A stretch of 64,000 nt of DNA. Origin: CAVQCJ01 sp963849365 (GTDB taxonomy: Bacteria > Actinomycetota > Actinomycetes > Prado026). The notes under the pieces are model-generated. The model worked only from the letters and a program-made list of their open reading frames with translations. It did no database searches and was not told the DNA's origin. Shown here one piece after another: positions 18,047 through 26,778 of the stretch. The position numbers and the translations under genes are program-made. Where the stretch lies: the NCBI GenBank assembly GCA_963849365.1, contig CAWKHA010000001.1:1-64000 (forward strand). The letters run 5' to 3'. Every line of letters starts with the position of its first letter. Position 1 is the first letter of the stretch.

Positions 18047-18510
18047 GTCGTCGAATCACCCTCCCCGGCGCGGACGAGCTGTTCCGCGCCACGGGCGCAA
18101 CGGGTCACGAGGCGGCCGCCGCCGACCTCGTGGCTCCCCGTCCGCTGAGCGTGGCGCCAGATCCGGCGCCCGACCACGACCTGCCCGGCACCGGCGCGGG
18201 CAACGCCGCCGTGGCCGTGGGCGGGCCCTCCCGATCGCGGGGCGGGGTCCGTCAGACGGCCCGTCCCCGTACCCGCAAGGGCCAGGAGCGCACCCCGTCC
18301 GGGCGCGAGCGGCACGACGAGAAGATCACGGTCTACCTGTCGCCCGAGGAGCTCGTCGAGCTCGAGCACGCCCGGCTGTCGCTTCGTCAGGACCACGGAC
18401 TGGCGGTGGACCGGGGCCGAATCGTGCGGGAGGCGCTGTCGGTCGTGCTGGCGGAGCTCGACGCCAGGGGCGACTCCTCGACCATCGTCCGCCGGCTGCG
18501 CGAAGGCTGA
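18043..18510 (+). CDS. Ribbon-helix-helix-like protein partnered with ParA
   Basis: A 155-aa protein. Residues 1-95 are disordered. The C-terminal ~55 residues read as a ribbon-helix-helix fold: strand EKITVYLSPEELVELE, helix, then GRIVREALSVVLAELDARG. The ATG overlaps the parA stop, implying co-translation. I infer it is the DNA-binding or activating partner of this ParA, analogous to ParG or CopG-type proteins. Conserved in position in actinobacteria; function undetermined. Confidence 0.7.
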   Translation: MSRRITLPGADELFRATGATGHEAAAADLVAPRPLSVAPDPAPDHDLPGTGAGNAAVAVGGPSRSRGGVRQTARPRTRKGQERTPSGRERHDEKITVYLSPEELVELEHARLSLRQDHGLAVDRGRIVREALSVVLAELDARGDSSTIVRRLREG

Positions 18511-18526
18511 CACAGGTCCGGTCCGT

Positions 18527-18532
18527 TACCGT
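18527..18532 (+). promoter_or_regulatory. Leaderless promoter -10 of scpA
   Basis: TACCGT, 7 nt, then GTG 18540. Confidence 0.45.
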
Positions 18533-18539
18533 TCCGGGC

Positions 18540-19535
18540 GTGAGCACCAGCCCTGCGCCTACGGACGGGGCCTTCCTGCGGCCCCCGCACGGAGGCCTGG
18601 ACCCGGTGCACGACCCGACGGGGCTCGACCCCGACCACGAGGGCTCGGCCGGTCACGACGCGTTCCGCGTGCACCTGGCGAACTTCGAGGGGCCGTTCGA
18701 CCTCCTGCTGGGGCTGATCTCCAAGCACAAGCTGGACGTCACCGAAGTGGCGTTGAGCCAGGTGACCGACGAGTTCATCGCCCACATCCGGGCGGCCGGG
18801 CCCGATTGGGACCTGGGGCAGGCGACCGAGTTCCTGGTCGTTGCGGCCACCCTGCTCGACCTCAAGGCCGCCCGGCTGCTGCCTTCGGCGGAGGTGGAAG
18901 ATGAGGAGGACCTGGCCCTGCTCGAGGCCAGGGACTTGCTGTTCGCCCGCCTGCTGCAGTACCGCGCGTACAAGGAGGCGGCCGCCTGGGTGTCTCGCCG
19001 GCTGGCCGAGGAGGCCAGGCGTTACCCGCGCGCCGTCGGTCTGGAGGAGCGCTACGCAGGCCTTCTTCCGGAGGTGCTCCTGACGCTGGGCCCCGCGGAG
19101 CTTGCCGGGCTGGCTGCCCGCGCGACGGCGCCCAGGCCGGCGCCCATGCTTCCGATGGACCACGTGCACGCTCCCCGCGTCAGCGTGCGCGAGCAGGGTT
19201 CCCTCCTGGTCGAGCGCCTGCGACGAGTCCGTACGAGCACTTTCCGGAGCCTGGTGGTGGACTGCCCGGACACCCTGCACGTCGTGGCCCGCTTCCTGGC
19301 CCTGCTCGAGCTCTTCCGGGAGGGGGCTGTCGCATTCGAGCAGCTGGACGCTCTCGGCGAGCTGCACGTGCGCTGGACCGGGTCGGAGGAGGGGGACCTG
19401 TCCCTCGACGACGAGTTCGACACGCCGGTGGACGCGGACCCCGACGCTGAACCGAGCGAAGATCCGCGACACGGCGCCCGAACCATCGATCTCACCGAGG
19501 CCGGCGTTCCAGGAACGGACGAGGAGGGATTGTGA
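18540..19535 (+). CDS. scpA: Segregation and condensation protein A
   Basis: A 331-aa kleisin subunit of the SMC-ScpAB condensin. The conserved N-terminal block is FEGPFDLLLGLISKHKLDV near residue 50, after an unusual ~40-residue leader. The C-terminal winged helix around FLALLELFREGAV is present, followed by an acidic tail. GTG 18540 is supported by the leaderless -10. The stop overlaps scpB by 4 bp. Confidence 0.92.
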   Translation: MSTSPAPTDGAFLRPPHGGLDPVHDPTGLDPDHEGSAGHDAFRVHLANFEGPFDLLLGLISKHKLDVTEVALSQVTDEFIAHIRAAGPDWDLGQATEFLVVAATLLDLKAARLLPSAEVEDEEDLALLEARDLLFARLLQYRAYKEAAAWVSRRLAEEARRYPRAVGLEERYAGLLPEVLLTLGPAELAGLAARATAPRPAPMLPMDHVHAPRVSVREQGSLLVERLRRVRTSTFRSLVVDCPDTLHVVARFLALLELFREGAVAFEQLDALGELHVRWTGSEEGDLSLDDEFDTPVDADPDAEPSEDPRHGARTIDLTEAGVPGTDEEGL

Positions 19536-20119
19536 GCGAGCAGACCGACTCCCATCCGGTCGGGGAGAGCCCCACCCTGGAAGGTTCGCTGGAAGCGATC
19601 CTCCTGGTCGTCGACGAGCCCGTCTCCGAGGTGGTCCTCGCCCAGGTGCTCGAGGAGCCGCAGGACGCCGTCCGCGCAGCGCTGACAGCGCTGGCGACGC
19701 AGTACACCCGGTCGCAGCGTGGCTTCGAGCTCCGGGAGGTCGCCGGGGGATGGAGGTTCTACACGCGGCCCGAGTACGCAGCGGCAGTGGAGCGGTTCGT
19801 GCTGGACGGGCAACAGGCGAGACTCACACAGGCCGCCCTGGAGACGCTGGCCGTGGTCGCGTACAGACAGCCCGTCAGCCGGGCGCGGGTGTCTGCCGTC
19901 CGTGGTGTGAATGTGGACGGGGTGATGCGCACGCTGCTCACGCGCGGCCTGGTCGAGGAGTGCGGATCGGACGCGGAGAGCGGTGCGCTTCTCTACCGGA
20001 CCACGAGCTACTTCCTGGAGCGCCTCGGCCTGGGTTCACTGGATGAGCTCCCCCCGCTGGCGCCCTATCTTCCCGATATTGAGACCATAGATATTGATTC
20101 AGTCTCACCTTCAGGTTGA
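19532..20119 (+). CDS. scpB: Segregation and condensation protein B
   Basis: A 195-aa ScpB with two winged-helix domains. The core runs from SLEAILLVVDEPVS to the conserved ETLAVVAYRQPVSRARVSAV block. It binds ScpA and loads condensin on chromosomes. GTG start overlapping scpA. The last 20 codons are notably AT-rich (Ile-Asp-Ile-Asp stretch). Confidence 0.93.
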   Translation: MSEQTDSHPVGESPTLEGSLEAILLVVDEPVSEVVLAQVLEEPQDAVRAALTALATQYTRSQRGFELREVAGGWRFYTRPEYAAAVERFVLDGQQARLTQAALETLAVVAYRQPVSRARVSAVRGVNVDGVMRTLLTRGLVEECGSDAESGALLYRTTSYFLERLGLGSLDELPPLAPYLPDIETIDIDSVSPSG

Positions 20120-20122
20120 GAT

Positions 20123-20878
20123 ATGCATGAATCCGCGGAGAGACGGGCAGACGGCGAGGGGGTTCGTCTTCAGAAGGTGCTGGCCGCGGCCGGAATCGGC
20201 AGCAGGCGCGCCTGCGAGGAGCTGATCGCTGCCGGCCGGGTCGAGGTGGACGGGGAGCGGGTCACCGAGATGGGCGTCCGGGTGGACCCCGAGACCGCGG
20301 TGATCCGCGTGGACGGGCTGCGTATCGCTCAGCCGGGGCGCAGCGTCCACCTCGCCTTCAACAAGCCGGCGGGAGTCCTCAGCGCGATGTCCGACTCGAG
20401 CGGTCGGCCCAACCTCGGGGACTACGTGGGGGACCGCAATGAACGGCTGTTCCACGTCGGCCGGCTGGACGCGGAGACCGAGGGCCTGATCCTGCTCACG
20501 AACGACGGGGAGCTGGCGCACCGGCTGGCGCACCCCAGCTACGAGATCCCGAAGACCTACCTGGCGGAGATCGCCGGACCGGTACCGCGCGACCTGGGGC
20601 GGCGGCTGCGGGCCGGCATCGAGCTCGAGGACGGGCGGGCGTCCGTGGACGGCTTCCGGGTGGTCTCCAGCGCCGGGTCCCGGGTGATGGTCGAGATCGT
20701 GCTGCACGAGGGCCGGAACCGGATCGTCCGGCGCCTTCTCGGCGCCGAGGGATTCGGAGTCCGGCAGCTGGTCCGCGTGCGGCTCGGGCCGGTCAGCCTC
20801 GGGGATCTGCGGCCCGGCCGGTACCGGCAGCTCTCCCGCTCTGAGTTGGGAGAGCTGTACGCCGCTGTAGGCCTTTAG
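20123..20878 (+). CDS. rluB: Pseudouridine synthase RluB family
   Basis: A 251-aa protein: an S4 domain (about residues 14-60), then an RsuA/RluB/E/F catalytic domain with aspartate in GRLDAETEGL and the motif HEGRNRIVRRL. Modifies 23S rRNA uridines (RluB type by context; Rv1711). The ATG is 3 bp after the scpB stop, so it belongs to the par-scp operon. Confidence 0.91.
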   Translation: MHESAERRADGEGVRLQKVLAAAGIGSRRACEELIAAGRVEVDGERVTEMGVRVDPETAVIRVDGLRIAQPGRSVHLAFNKPAGVLSAMSDSSGRPNLGDYVGDRNERLFHVGRLDAETEGLILLTNDGELAHRLAHPSYEIPKTYLAEIAGPVPRDLGRRLRAGIELEDGRASVDGFRVVSSAGSRVMVEIVLHEGRNRIVRRLLGAEGFGVRQLVRVRLGPVSLGDLRPGRYRQLSRSELGELYAAVGL

Positions 20879-21187
20879 CCCTAAAGCCTCTAAGCGACTT
20901 ATCGACATAGCCACCTTCACTCGATTCCATCCAATATTGACTTGTCGCCATTGACGAATTCGGCCTGCTGCGCGATGTGAGCGTGAATTGTGTCGGCATA
21001 TCGACAAGGACCGCCAAGGTGCGGGTGGGTTGTAGCTCGGTCTGTATCTCTGAATCGACAAAGTGGTCTGCGGGTTCGGAGCCTTGGAGCTTGCCCGGCA
21101 TGGCGATCAACCTGTGGGTAGGTTTCGTTCAGTAGGGTGGTCCGCGGCCAGCGAGGAGACGCGGCAGCCGAAAGGGGAGAGCGGCAG
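20879..21187. other. AT-rich intergenic region with repeated TCGACA motifs
   Basis: About 309 bp without a gene, much lower in GC than its surroundings. It carries three copies of a TCGACA-centred motif (20900-20909, 20999-21008, 21053-21062), all on the plus strand; a fourth like them lies at the parA start (17088-17097). A -10 TAGGGT for the chorismate mutase gene is at 21133-21138. An imperfect CTTTAG/CTAAAG hairpin overlaps the rluB stop. Confidence 0.5.
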
Positions 21188-21550
21188 ATGGCGGTGCGAG
21201 CGATCCGCGGCGCGACCTGCCTCGAGGTCGACGAGTCCGACCACATGCGGGAGCGGGTCGTCGAGCTCGTCCGGGCCATGCTCGACCGCAACAGGATCGA
21301 CGTGGCCGATCTCATCAGCGTCGTGTTCACCGCCACCCCCGACCTGCGCAGCGACTTCCCGGCCGCAGCGGCGCGATCCGTCGGGCTGGGCGACGTGCCG
21401 CTGATCTGCGCCCAGGAGCTGGACATCGCCGGTGCCCTGCCACGGGTGGTGAGAGTGCTGGCTCACGCGGAGATGGATGTTCTGCGGTCCGAGGTGGCGC
21501 ACGTGTACCTGCGGGGAGCAGAGGTGCTTCGCAAGGACCTCGCCCAGTGA
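21188..21550 (+). CDS. aroH: AroH-type chorismate mutase
   Basis: A 120-aa monofunctional chorismate mutase of the Bacillus AroH fold, converting chorismate to prephenate. Markers: VRAIRGATCLEVDES at the N-terminus, TATPDL, and HVYLRGAEVLRKDL at the end. GGGGAG precedes the ATG. It overlaps the prephenate dehydrogenase start by 4 bp, so two consecutive tyrosine-branch steps are coupled. Confidence 0.93.
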   Translation: MAVRAIRGATCLEVDESDHMRERVVELVRAMLDRNRIDVADLISVVFTATPDLRSDFPAAAARSVGLGDVPLICAQELDIAGALPRVVRVLAHAEMDVLRSEVAHVYLRGAEVLRKDLAQ

Positions 21551-22743
21551 GCGCAGCGTCGGCAGCTCCAACCGAGCCGCCGGGTACCGCTGAGCGGCGC
21601 CAGGTGGTGCTCGTCGTAGGCGCCGGGCTCATGGGCGGATCGATCGCACTCGCTCTGCAGCGGGCGGGCCACTCGGTCTGGCTGGATGACCGGGATGAAG
21701 CGGCTCTGCACCTAGCCACCGAGCTGGGCGTCGGCCTCGAGGGCCGTCCACCGGAGGATCCGGGCGTGGTGATTGCCGCAGTTCCTCCTGCGGTCACGGC
21801 TTCGGTCATTATTGGGCTCCAAGGGATATATCTGGACACGATATTTAGTGATGTTTCTTCAGTTAAGTCTTACGTTGAGGCTGAACTAGATAGTTCTGGA
21901 GCCGATCTGTCCAGATTTGTCGGAGGTCACCCGATGGCGGGCCGCGAACGGTCCGGTGCGGGTGCCGCGCGCGCCGATCTGTTCGACGGGCGGCCGTGGG
22001 TGCTGACCCCGACGCGCGCCACACCGGAGTCGGTCGTCGAGGTGCTCCGCCGGCTCGTGATCGACTGCGGAGCCCTGCCAGTCGTGGTGGGTGCCAGCCG
22101 GCACGACGAAGCAGTGGCTGTGGTCTCGCACGTGCCCCAGGTCGTCGCCTCACTGACCGCCGCGCGACTGGTGGACGCAGACGCGGAGGCGCTGACACTC
22201 GCGGGTCAGGGGCTGCGGGACATGACCCGTATCGCGGACTCGGACCCCGGGCTGTGGGCGGAGATCTTCGCCGCGAACGCCGGGCCGGTGCTGTCGGTCC
22301 TGGACGCCCTCGCCGCCGATCTCGACACCGTCCGCTCCGAGCTTCGCGAGCTGGCGAGCCGAGCCACGGGGGACGTCGGGGCCGACCTGCCGAGCAACCC
22401 ATCTCCAGACAAAGACAGAGAGCGACATGGTGACATGTCGATACATGCACCGCAAACCATGGCCCTGATCGAACGGGGGAACCGGGGCCGCGCCCGCCTG
22501 CCGGGAAAGCACGGTGCCGCCCGCGTGGAGTTCTCGATCGTGCCGGTGGTGGTCGCTGACCGTCCCGGCGAGCTGGCACGTCTGCTGCTGGCATCGGGCG
22601 CGGCCGGGGTCAACGTCGAGGACGTGGCGATCGAGCACTCGCCGGGACAGCCGGTGGGACTCGTCGAGCTGTCGGTCCGGCCCGAGCTGGCCGCTCAGCT
22701 CGCCGGAGCCCTGCGCTCGGCCGGCTGGTCCGTGCACGCTTGA
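21547..22743 (+). CDS. tyrA: Prephenate dehydrogenase with C-terminal ACT-like domain
   Basis: A 398-aa NAD(P)-dependent enzyme making 4-hydroxyphenylpyruvate for tyrosine. The Rossmann loop is VVGAGLMGGSIAL, DVSSVK lies in the hinge, and GGHPMAGRERSG is the conserved substrate block. A C-terminal ACT-like domain (VVADRPGELARLLLASG) probably senses tyrosine. Codons for about residues 85-120 (21.80-21.92 kb) and about 285-305 (22.40-22.46 kb) are strikingly AT-rich although the first block is the conserved one. Confidence 0.92.
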   Translation: MSAASAAPTEPPGTAERRQVVLVVGAGLMGGSIALALQRAGHSVWLDDRDEAALHLATELGVGLEGRPPEDPGVVIAAVPPAVTASVIIGLQGIYLDTIFSDVSSVKSYVEAELDSSGADLSRFVGGHPMAGRERSGAGAARADLFDGRPWVLTPTRATPESVVEVLRRLVIDCGALPVVVGASRHDEAVAVVSHVPQVVASLTAARLVDADAEALTLAGQGLRDMTRIADSDPGLWAEIFAANAGPVLSVLDALAADLDTVRSELRELASRATGDVGADLPSNPSPDKDRERHGDMSIHAPQTMALIERGNRGRARLPGKHGAARVEFSIVPVVVADRPGELARLLLASGAAGVNVEDVAIEHSPGQPVGLVELSVRPELAAQLAGALRSAGWSVHA

Positions 22744-22922
22744 GCACGCGGTCGGGCCGGTCCCGAGCGACCGACCGGTGCACCGCAGGCCGGTAGTCTG
22801 GTGGCCGCCGACCCAGGGACGACCCGGCCGGCGAGCCAGCCCGGGCGAGCAGGTCTCGCCACGCGCGAGCCGGCCAAGGCCGCCCTGCGCACATCCGTCA
22901 CCAGCGATCCGGAGGATGCCCG

Positions 22923-23636
22923 ATGACCGGCTCCGACGGTGTCGACCGCGCGGGCGTGGTCGTGGCGGTGGACGGCCCGTCGGGAGCGGGGAAGTCCTCA
23001 GTCTCCCGCGGCGTCGCGAAGCGGCTCGGGCTGCGCTATCTCGACACCGGGTCGATGTACCGGGCGCTCACCTGGTGGATGCTCGAGCACGGAGTCGACG
23101 TCCACGACGGTGCCGCCGTCGCCGCCGCCGCCCAGGAACCGCAGATCGAGGCGGGTACCGACCCGGCGTCCCCGACGATCACCGTGGACGGCAGGGACGT
23201 CGCCCGTGCCATCCGTACCGATCGCGTCACCTCGGCGGTCTCGGCGGTCTCGGCGGTGCCGGACGTCCGTGCCCGCATGGTGACGATGCAGCGCGAAGCC
23301 ATCGGACCAGGCGGCATCGTCGTCGAAGGTCGGGACATCGGCACCGCGGTCGCGCCGGACGCGGCGGTCAAGGTGTTCCTGACGGCTTCGGAAGAAGTGC
23401 GTGCCACCCGGCGCGCCGCCGAGCACAGCGCGGCCGACGCAGAGGCGACGCGCGTGGCCCAGCGGCGACGGGACCACCTCGACTCCGCGCGGCCTGCGTC
23501 ACCGCTGCGCAAGGCGGACGACGCCGTCGAGCTCGACGCGACGCACCTGCGCCTGCACGAGGTCGTCGAGCGGGTCGTGCGCCTGGTGGACGAGCGGGTG
23601 CGTCGGACCGGCGTCGCGCACGGCGGCCAGCGATGA
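22923..23636 (+). CDS. cmk: Cytidylate kinase
   Basis: A 237-aa (d)CMP kinase. P-loop GPSGAGKS is at residues 18-25, YLDTGSMYRALTW follows, and the lid region contains EGRDIGTAVAPDA. GGAGG lies upstream of the ATG. A candidate promoter TAGTCT (22794-22799) with a weak CCGACC -35 at 17-bp spacing gives a leader of about 120 nt. It overlaps der by 4 bp, the usual cmk-der pair. Confidence 0.94.
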   Translation: MTGSDGVDRAGVVVAVDGPSGAGKSSVSRGVAKRLGLRYLDTGSMYRALTWWMLEHGVDVHDGAAVAAAAQEPQIEAGTDPASPTITVDGRDVARAIRTDRVTSAVSAVSAVPDVRARMVTMQREAIGPGGIVVEGRDIGTAVAPDAAVKVFLTASEEVRATRRAAEHSAADAEATRVAQRRRDHLDSARPASPLRKADDAVELDATHLRLHEVVERVVRLVDERVRRTGVAHGGQR

Positions 23637-25057
23637 GCGGTGACGGCGGCTGGACTGTGGCCGGCGACTGGACGGACGCCGAGATGGCCCGGCCCGTCCA
23701 CGCAGAGGACGACGCCGACCCCGGCGAAGTCGATGACGGTCCGGTGCCGGTCCTGGCGGTCGTCGGTCGCCCGAACGTCGGTAAGTCGACATTGGTCAAC
23801 CGCATCCTCGGGCGGCGCGAGGCCGTCGTCGAAGACCGCCCGGGCGTCACCCGGGACCGGGTCGCCTACGACGCCGAGTGGAACGGCCGACGCTTCACTG
23901 TCGTCGACACCGGGGGGTGGGACCCGGACGCGCAGGGCCTGCAGGCCCGCGTGAAGGCACAGGCCGAGGTGGCCGTAGCCGCGGCGGACGCGGTGCTGCT
24001 CGTGGTCGATGCGACCGTCGGCGCGACCGACACGGACGAGGCTGTGGTCAAGGTGCTGCGCCGGGCACGCAAGCCGGTCGTCCTCGCAGCGAACAAGGTC
24101 GACGACGCCCGTACCGAGGCCGACGCAGCCTCGCTCTGGTCGCTGGGCCTGGGTGAGCCGTATGGCGTGTCCGCCCTGCACGGCCGGGGGAGCGGCGACC
24201 TGCTCGACGCCGTCCTGGCCGCACTGCCGCAGGCCCCCCCCGACCGTGACCCTTCCTCCGGCGGACCCCGGCGGGTGGCCCTGCTGGGAAAGCCCAACGT
24301 CGGCAAGTCCAGCCTGCTCAACAAGCTGACCGGGTCGGACCGGGCGGTCGTCGACCCCGTGGCCGGCACCACCGTCGACCCGGTCGACGAGCTGGTGGAG
24401 CTCGGCGGCCGTACCTGGCGGTTCGTCGACACCGCGGGGATCCGGCGCCGGGCGCACGAAGCGTCCGGGTCGGAGTACTACGCCGTGCTGCGCACCGAAG
24501 CCGCCCTCGAGAAGGCCGAGGTCGCCGTCGTGCTGGTCGACGCCTCGCAGCCGCTCACCGAACAGGACCTGCGGATCATCTCGATGGTCGAGGAGTCCGG
24601 ACGCGCGCTGGTCCTCGCGTTCAACAAGTGGGACCTGGTGGACGAGGAGCGGCGCTACTACCTGGACCGCGAGTTGGAGCGGGACCTCGTCCGGGTGCCG
24701 TGGGCGCCACGGGTGAACGTCTCGGCGCGGACCGGACGGCACGTGGACAGGCTGGTCCCGGCCCTGGAGACCGCGCTCGACGGTTGGGAGACGCGCGTCC
24801 CGACGGCCAAGCTCAACGCGTTTATGGGACAGCTCGTCGCGGCGACACCGCCCCCGGTCCGCGGCGGCAAGCAGCCCAAGATCCTCTTCGCCACGCAGGC
24901 GTCGACCCGGCCGCCGAGCTTCGTGTTGTTCGCCAGCGGTTTCCTGGAGGCCTCGTACCGGCGCTTCATCGAACGACGGCTGCGCGAGGAGTACGGGTTC
25001 GCCGGGTCGCCGGTGGTGCTCGGGGTGCGGGTCCGGGAGAAGCGGCGCAAGTCATGA
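23633..25057 (+). CDS. der: Ribosome-assembly GTPase Der (EngA)
   Basis: A 474-aa double-GTPase for 50S subunit assembly. Two G domains carry GRPNVGKST and GKPNVGKSS P-loops, NKVD and NKWD specificity motifs, and a C-terminal KH-like domain ending in basic residues. About 45 extra acidic residues lead the first G domain. ATG 23633 overlaps the cmk stop. Confidence 0.95.
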   Translation: MSGDGGWTVAGDWTDAEMARPVHAEDDADPGEVDDGPVPVLAVVGRPNVGKSTLVNRILGRREAVVEDRPGVTRDRVAYDAEWNGRRFTVVDTGGWDPDAQGLQARVKAQAEVAVAAADAVLLVVDATVGATDTDEAVVKVLRRARKPVVLAANKVDDARTEADAASLWSLGLGEPYGVSALHGRGSGDLLDAVLAALPQAPPDRDPSSGGPRRVALLGKPNVGKSSLLNKLTGSDRAVVDPVAGTTVDPVDELVELGGRTWRFVDTAGIRRRAHEASGSEYYAVLRTEAALEKAEVAVVLVDASQPLTEQDLRIISMVEESGRALVLAFNKWDLVDEERRYYLDRELERDLVRVPWAPRVNVSARTGRHVDRLVPALETALDGWETRVPTAKLNAFMGQLVAATPPPVRGGKQPKILFATQASTRPPSFVLFASGFLEASYRRFIERRLREEYGFAGSPVVLGVRVREKRRKS

Positions 25058-25104
25058 GCCAGTACCGCTGAGGTAGGGTGACCTGCGCTCGGGCGACCGG
25101 GCGG

Positions 25105-25178
<74 letters not shown>

Positions 25179-25265
25179 CGCACGTCTTCGCAGGTCAGCG
25201 GCCTACACGACGGTAGTCCGACTTTGCCCGGTGCCCGGCCGTGTGCCAACGGGTGTGCCGACTGC

Positions 25266-25538
25266 TCAGAAGACATCGCGTCTGGTCCGACGTGGATCTC
25301 TAGTGGCCAGCTGGGTCTGCTGCAGGACCCGGATCGCCACGTCCTGCTCATTGGCGCTCGGCCGGTAGACCATCCGCAACCACAGCAGCCGCAACCGGCC
25401 GCTTCGCCGTTGACGTGCTGTCACGAGGGCATTGACGACGTGGGGACGGTAGTCGTCAGGCCATGGATGACCGTCCGGGATCCTCACGGTGGGCATGGTG
25501 CATGCGGCGGCGGCCGGAAGGTGCGGGAATGAACCCAT
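25266..25538 (-). CDS. Small basic ORF, doubtful
   Basis: A 90-aa reading frame in the 456-bp gap after tRNA-Pro. From about residue 15 it has protein-like composition (DGHPWPDDYRPHVVNAL, then Arg/Leu/Gln-rich). A TATTCG hexamer 6 nt before ATG 25538 imitates the leaderless spacing; ATG 25496 is an alternative start. No family recognised, and the opposite strand is also open. Nothing else is visible in this gap. Confidence 0.3.
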   Translation of the reverse strand: MGSFPHLPAAAACTMPTVRIPDGHPWPDDYRPHVVNALVTARQRRSGRLRLLWLRMVYRPSANEQDVAIRVLQQTQLATRDPRRTRRDVF

Positions 25539-25634
25539 GCGAACCGAATAGGTGACGGTCGCGGGGCCGGACGAGGGACACCTGGAGCATAGACTTCGGG
25601 CAGAGATCTGAGGACGCGGGCGTGGGTCGCGGTC

Positions 25635-25916
25635 GTGCTGATCCCCGGCTTCTTCTTTGCCGCCTTCGCTGCGGCCCAGGGCATCTACAGCCTCCTGGGC
25701 TACAAGCCGGAGAACAACGATGCCCCGTTGTGGGTGGACCTGATCGCCGTCGTGGTCGGCGTCGCGATCCTCCTGCTCCCGTGCGTGGCAGCCGTGCTGT
25801 ACGGCGGGCGGGCCACCCGCGTCGGCGACCGCTGGGGACTGGTCCCTCTGGTCATCGGGGCCTTCGCTGGGGTCGGGTTCACCATCCTCAGCGTGGTCTC
25901 GACCTTCTTCGACTAG
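25635..25916 (+). CDS. Small three-helix membrane protein
   Basis: A 93-aa hydrophobic protein with three predicted membrane helices (near residues 3-20, 33-54 and 69-90), joined by short polar loops. GTG 25635 is the only standard start after the in-frame TAG at 25590, and it truncates the first helix, so a non-standard upstream start is possible. Function unknown. Confidence 0.55.
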   Translation: MLIPGFFFAAFAAAQGIYSLLGYKPENNDAPLWVDLIAVVVGVAILLLPCVAAVLYGGRATRVGDRWGLVPLVIGAFAGVGFTILSVVSTFFD

Positions 25917-25971
25917 GCAGGCCGGCATGGGTGATGAGTCGGTCCCGTCGTGTGAGCGAGAACGGGCGGCG

Positions 25972-26778
25972 TCAATCGGTGATGTCCTGTACGAACCCGA
26001 CGAGGTCCACGGCGACGCGTTCTGGCTGTTCCCAGAGGACCAAGTGGCCGACGCCCTCGTACGTGCGGAACCTCGAGCCGGGGATTCTCGCCGCCAGGGC
26101 TACCTGGCCCTCGTGAGCCAGGAGTTCGTCGCGGTCGCCCCAGAGGATGAGCGTGGGAGCCGAGATCGGTCCCGTCTCGATCGGTGGTGGTGAGGTGGTG
26201 AGTCCCATCAGGCTCCGCTGCCAGACGCGGGCGGGGATGAGAGCAGACTCTCGGACCCGCTCTTCGAGATACCAGTCCGGCACCTCGTGGAAGAGAGGGA
26301 AGGTCTCGAGGAACGCCCTGACCCAAGCGGGATCGATCGGGTCGGTGAGCCCGTCGACCGCGTCGGCGAACGCCGGCCGGCCGCGCAGGCTCGGCGGTGA
26401 TCCGATGAGGACGAGCCCTGCGGCGCGGCCGGGGCTCCGCACCGCCACCTGTTGGGCCACGTATCCGCCGCTCGAGGAGCCCACCAACACCGCGGACGAC
26501 AGACCAAGGGCATCCATGAATGCCTCGACGTCCGCGCCCAACGCCTCGACGTCGTACCCGTCGTCTGGCGCATCCGCCTGACCGTGCCCCCGCTGGTCCA
26601 TGGCCAGTATGTGCAGCGAAGGAGGCAACATCGGCGTCAGGCGGTCGAAGCAGCGAAACGACTCGGCCCAGGCATGCAGCAACAGGATGGTAGGACCAGA
26701 TCGATCGCCCTGCTCCACGAAGGCGACGCGCACTCCTGTGCTGAGATCAACCCGATGGACGACCTGTTCCCGGTCCAT
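25972..26778 (-). CDS. Alpha/beta hydrolase
   Basis: A 268-aa alpha/beta-hydrolase-fold protein. LLLHAWAES provides the oxyanion region, nucleophile serine is in GSSSGG, aspartate in WGDRDEL and histidine in GVGHLV, so the triad is intact. The substrate is unknown; epoxide-hydrolase or esterase relatives are closest by motif. ATG 26778 is supported by TACGCT exactly 6 nt upstream. Its 5' end overlaps the truncated sigma-factor frame by 32 bp. Confidence 0.85.
   Translation of the reverse strand: MDREQVVHRVDLSTGVRVAFVEQGDRSGPTILLLHAWAESFRCFDRLTPMLPPSLHILAMDQRGHGQADAPDDGYDVEALGADVEAFMDALGLSSAVLVGSSSGGYVAQQVAVRSPGRAAGLVLIGSPPSLRGRPAFADAVDGLTDPIDPAWVRAFLETFPLFHEVPDWYLEERVRESALIPARVWQRSLMGLTTSPPPIETGPISAPTLILWGDRDELLAHEGQVALAARIPGSRFRTYEGVGHLVLWEQPERVAVDLVGFVQDITD

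Noticed and set aside
17081..21187. parS sites near parA
   Set aside because: No GTTTCACGTGAAAC-like sequence was seen; the repeated TCGACA motif does not resemble parS.
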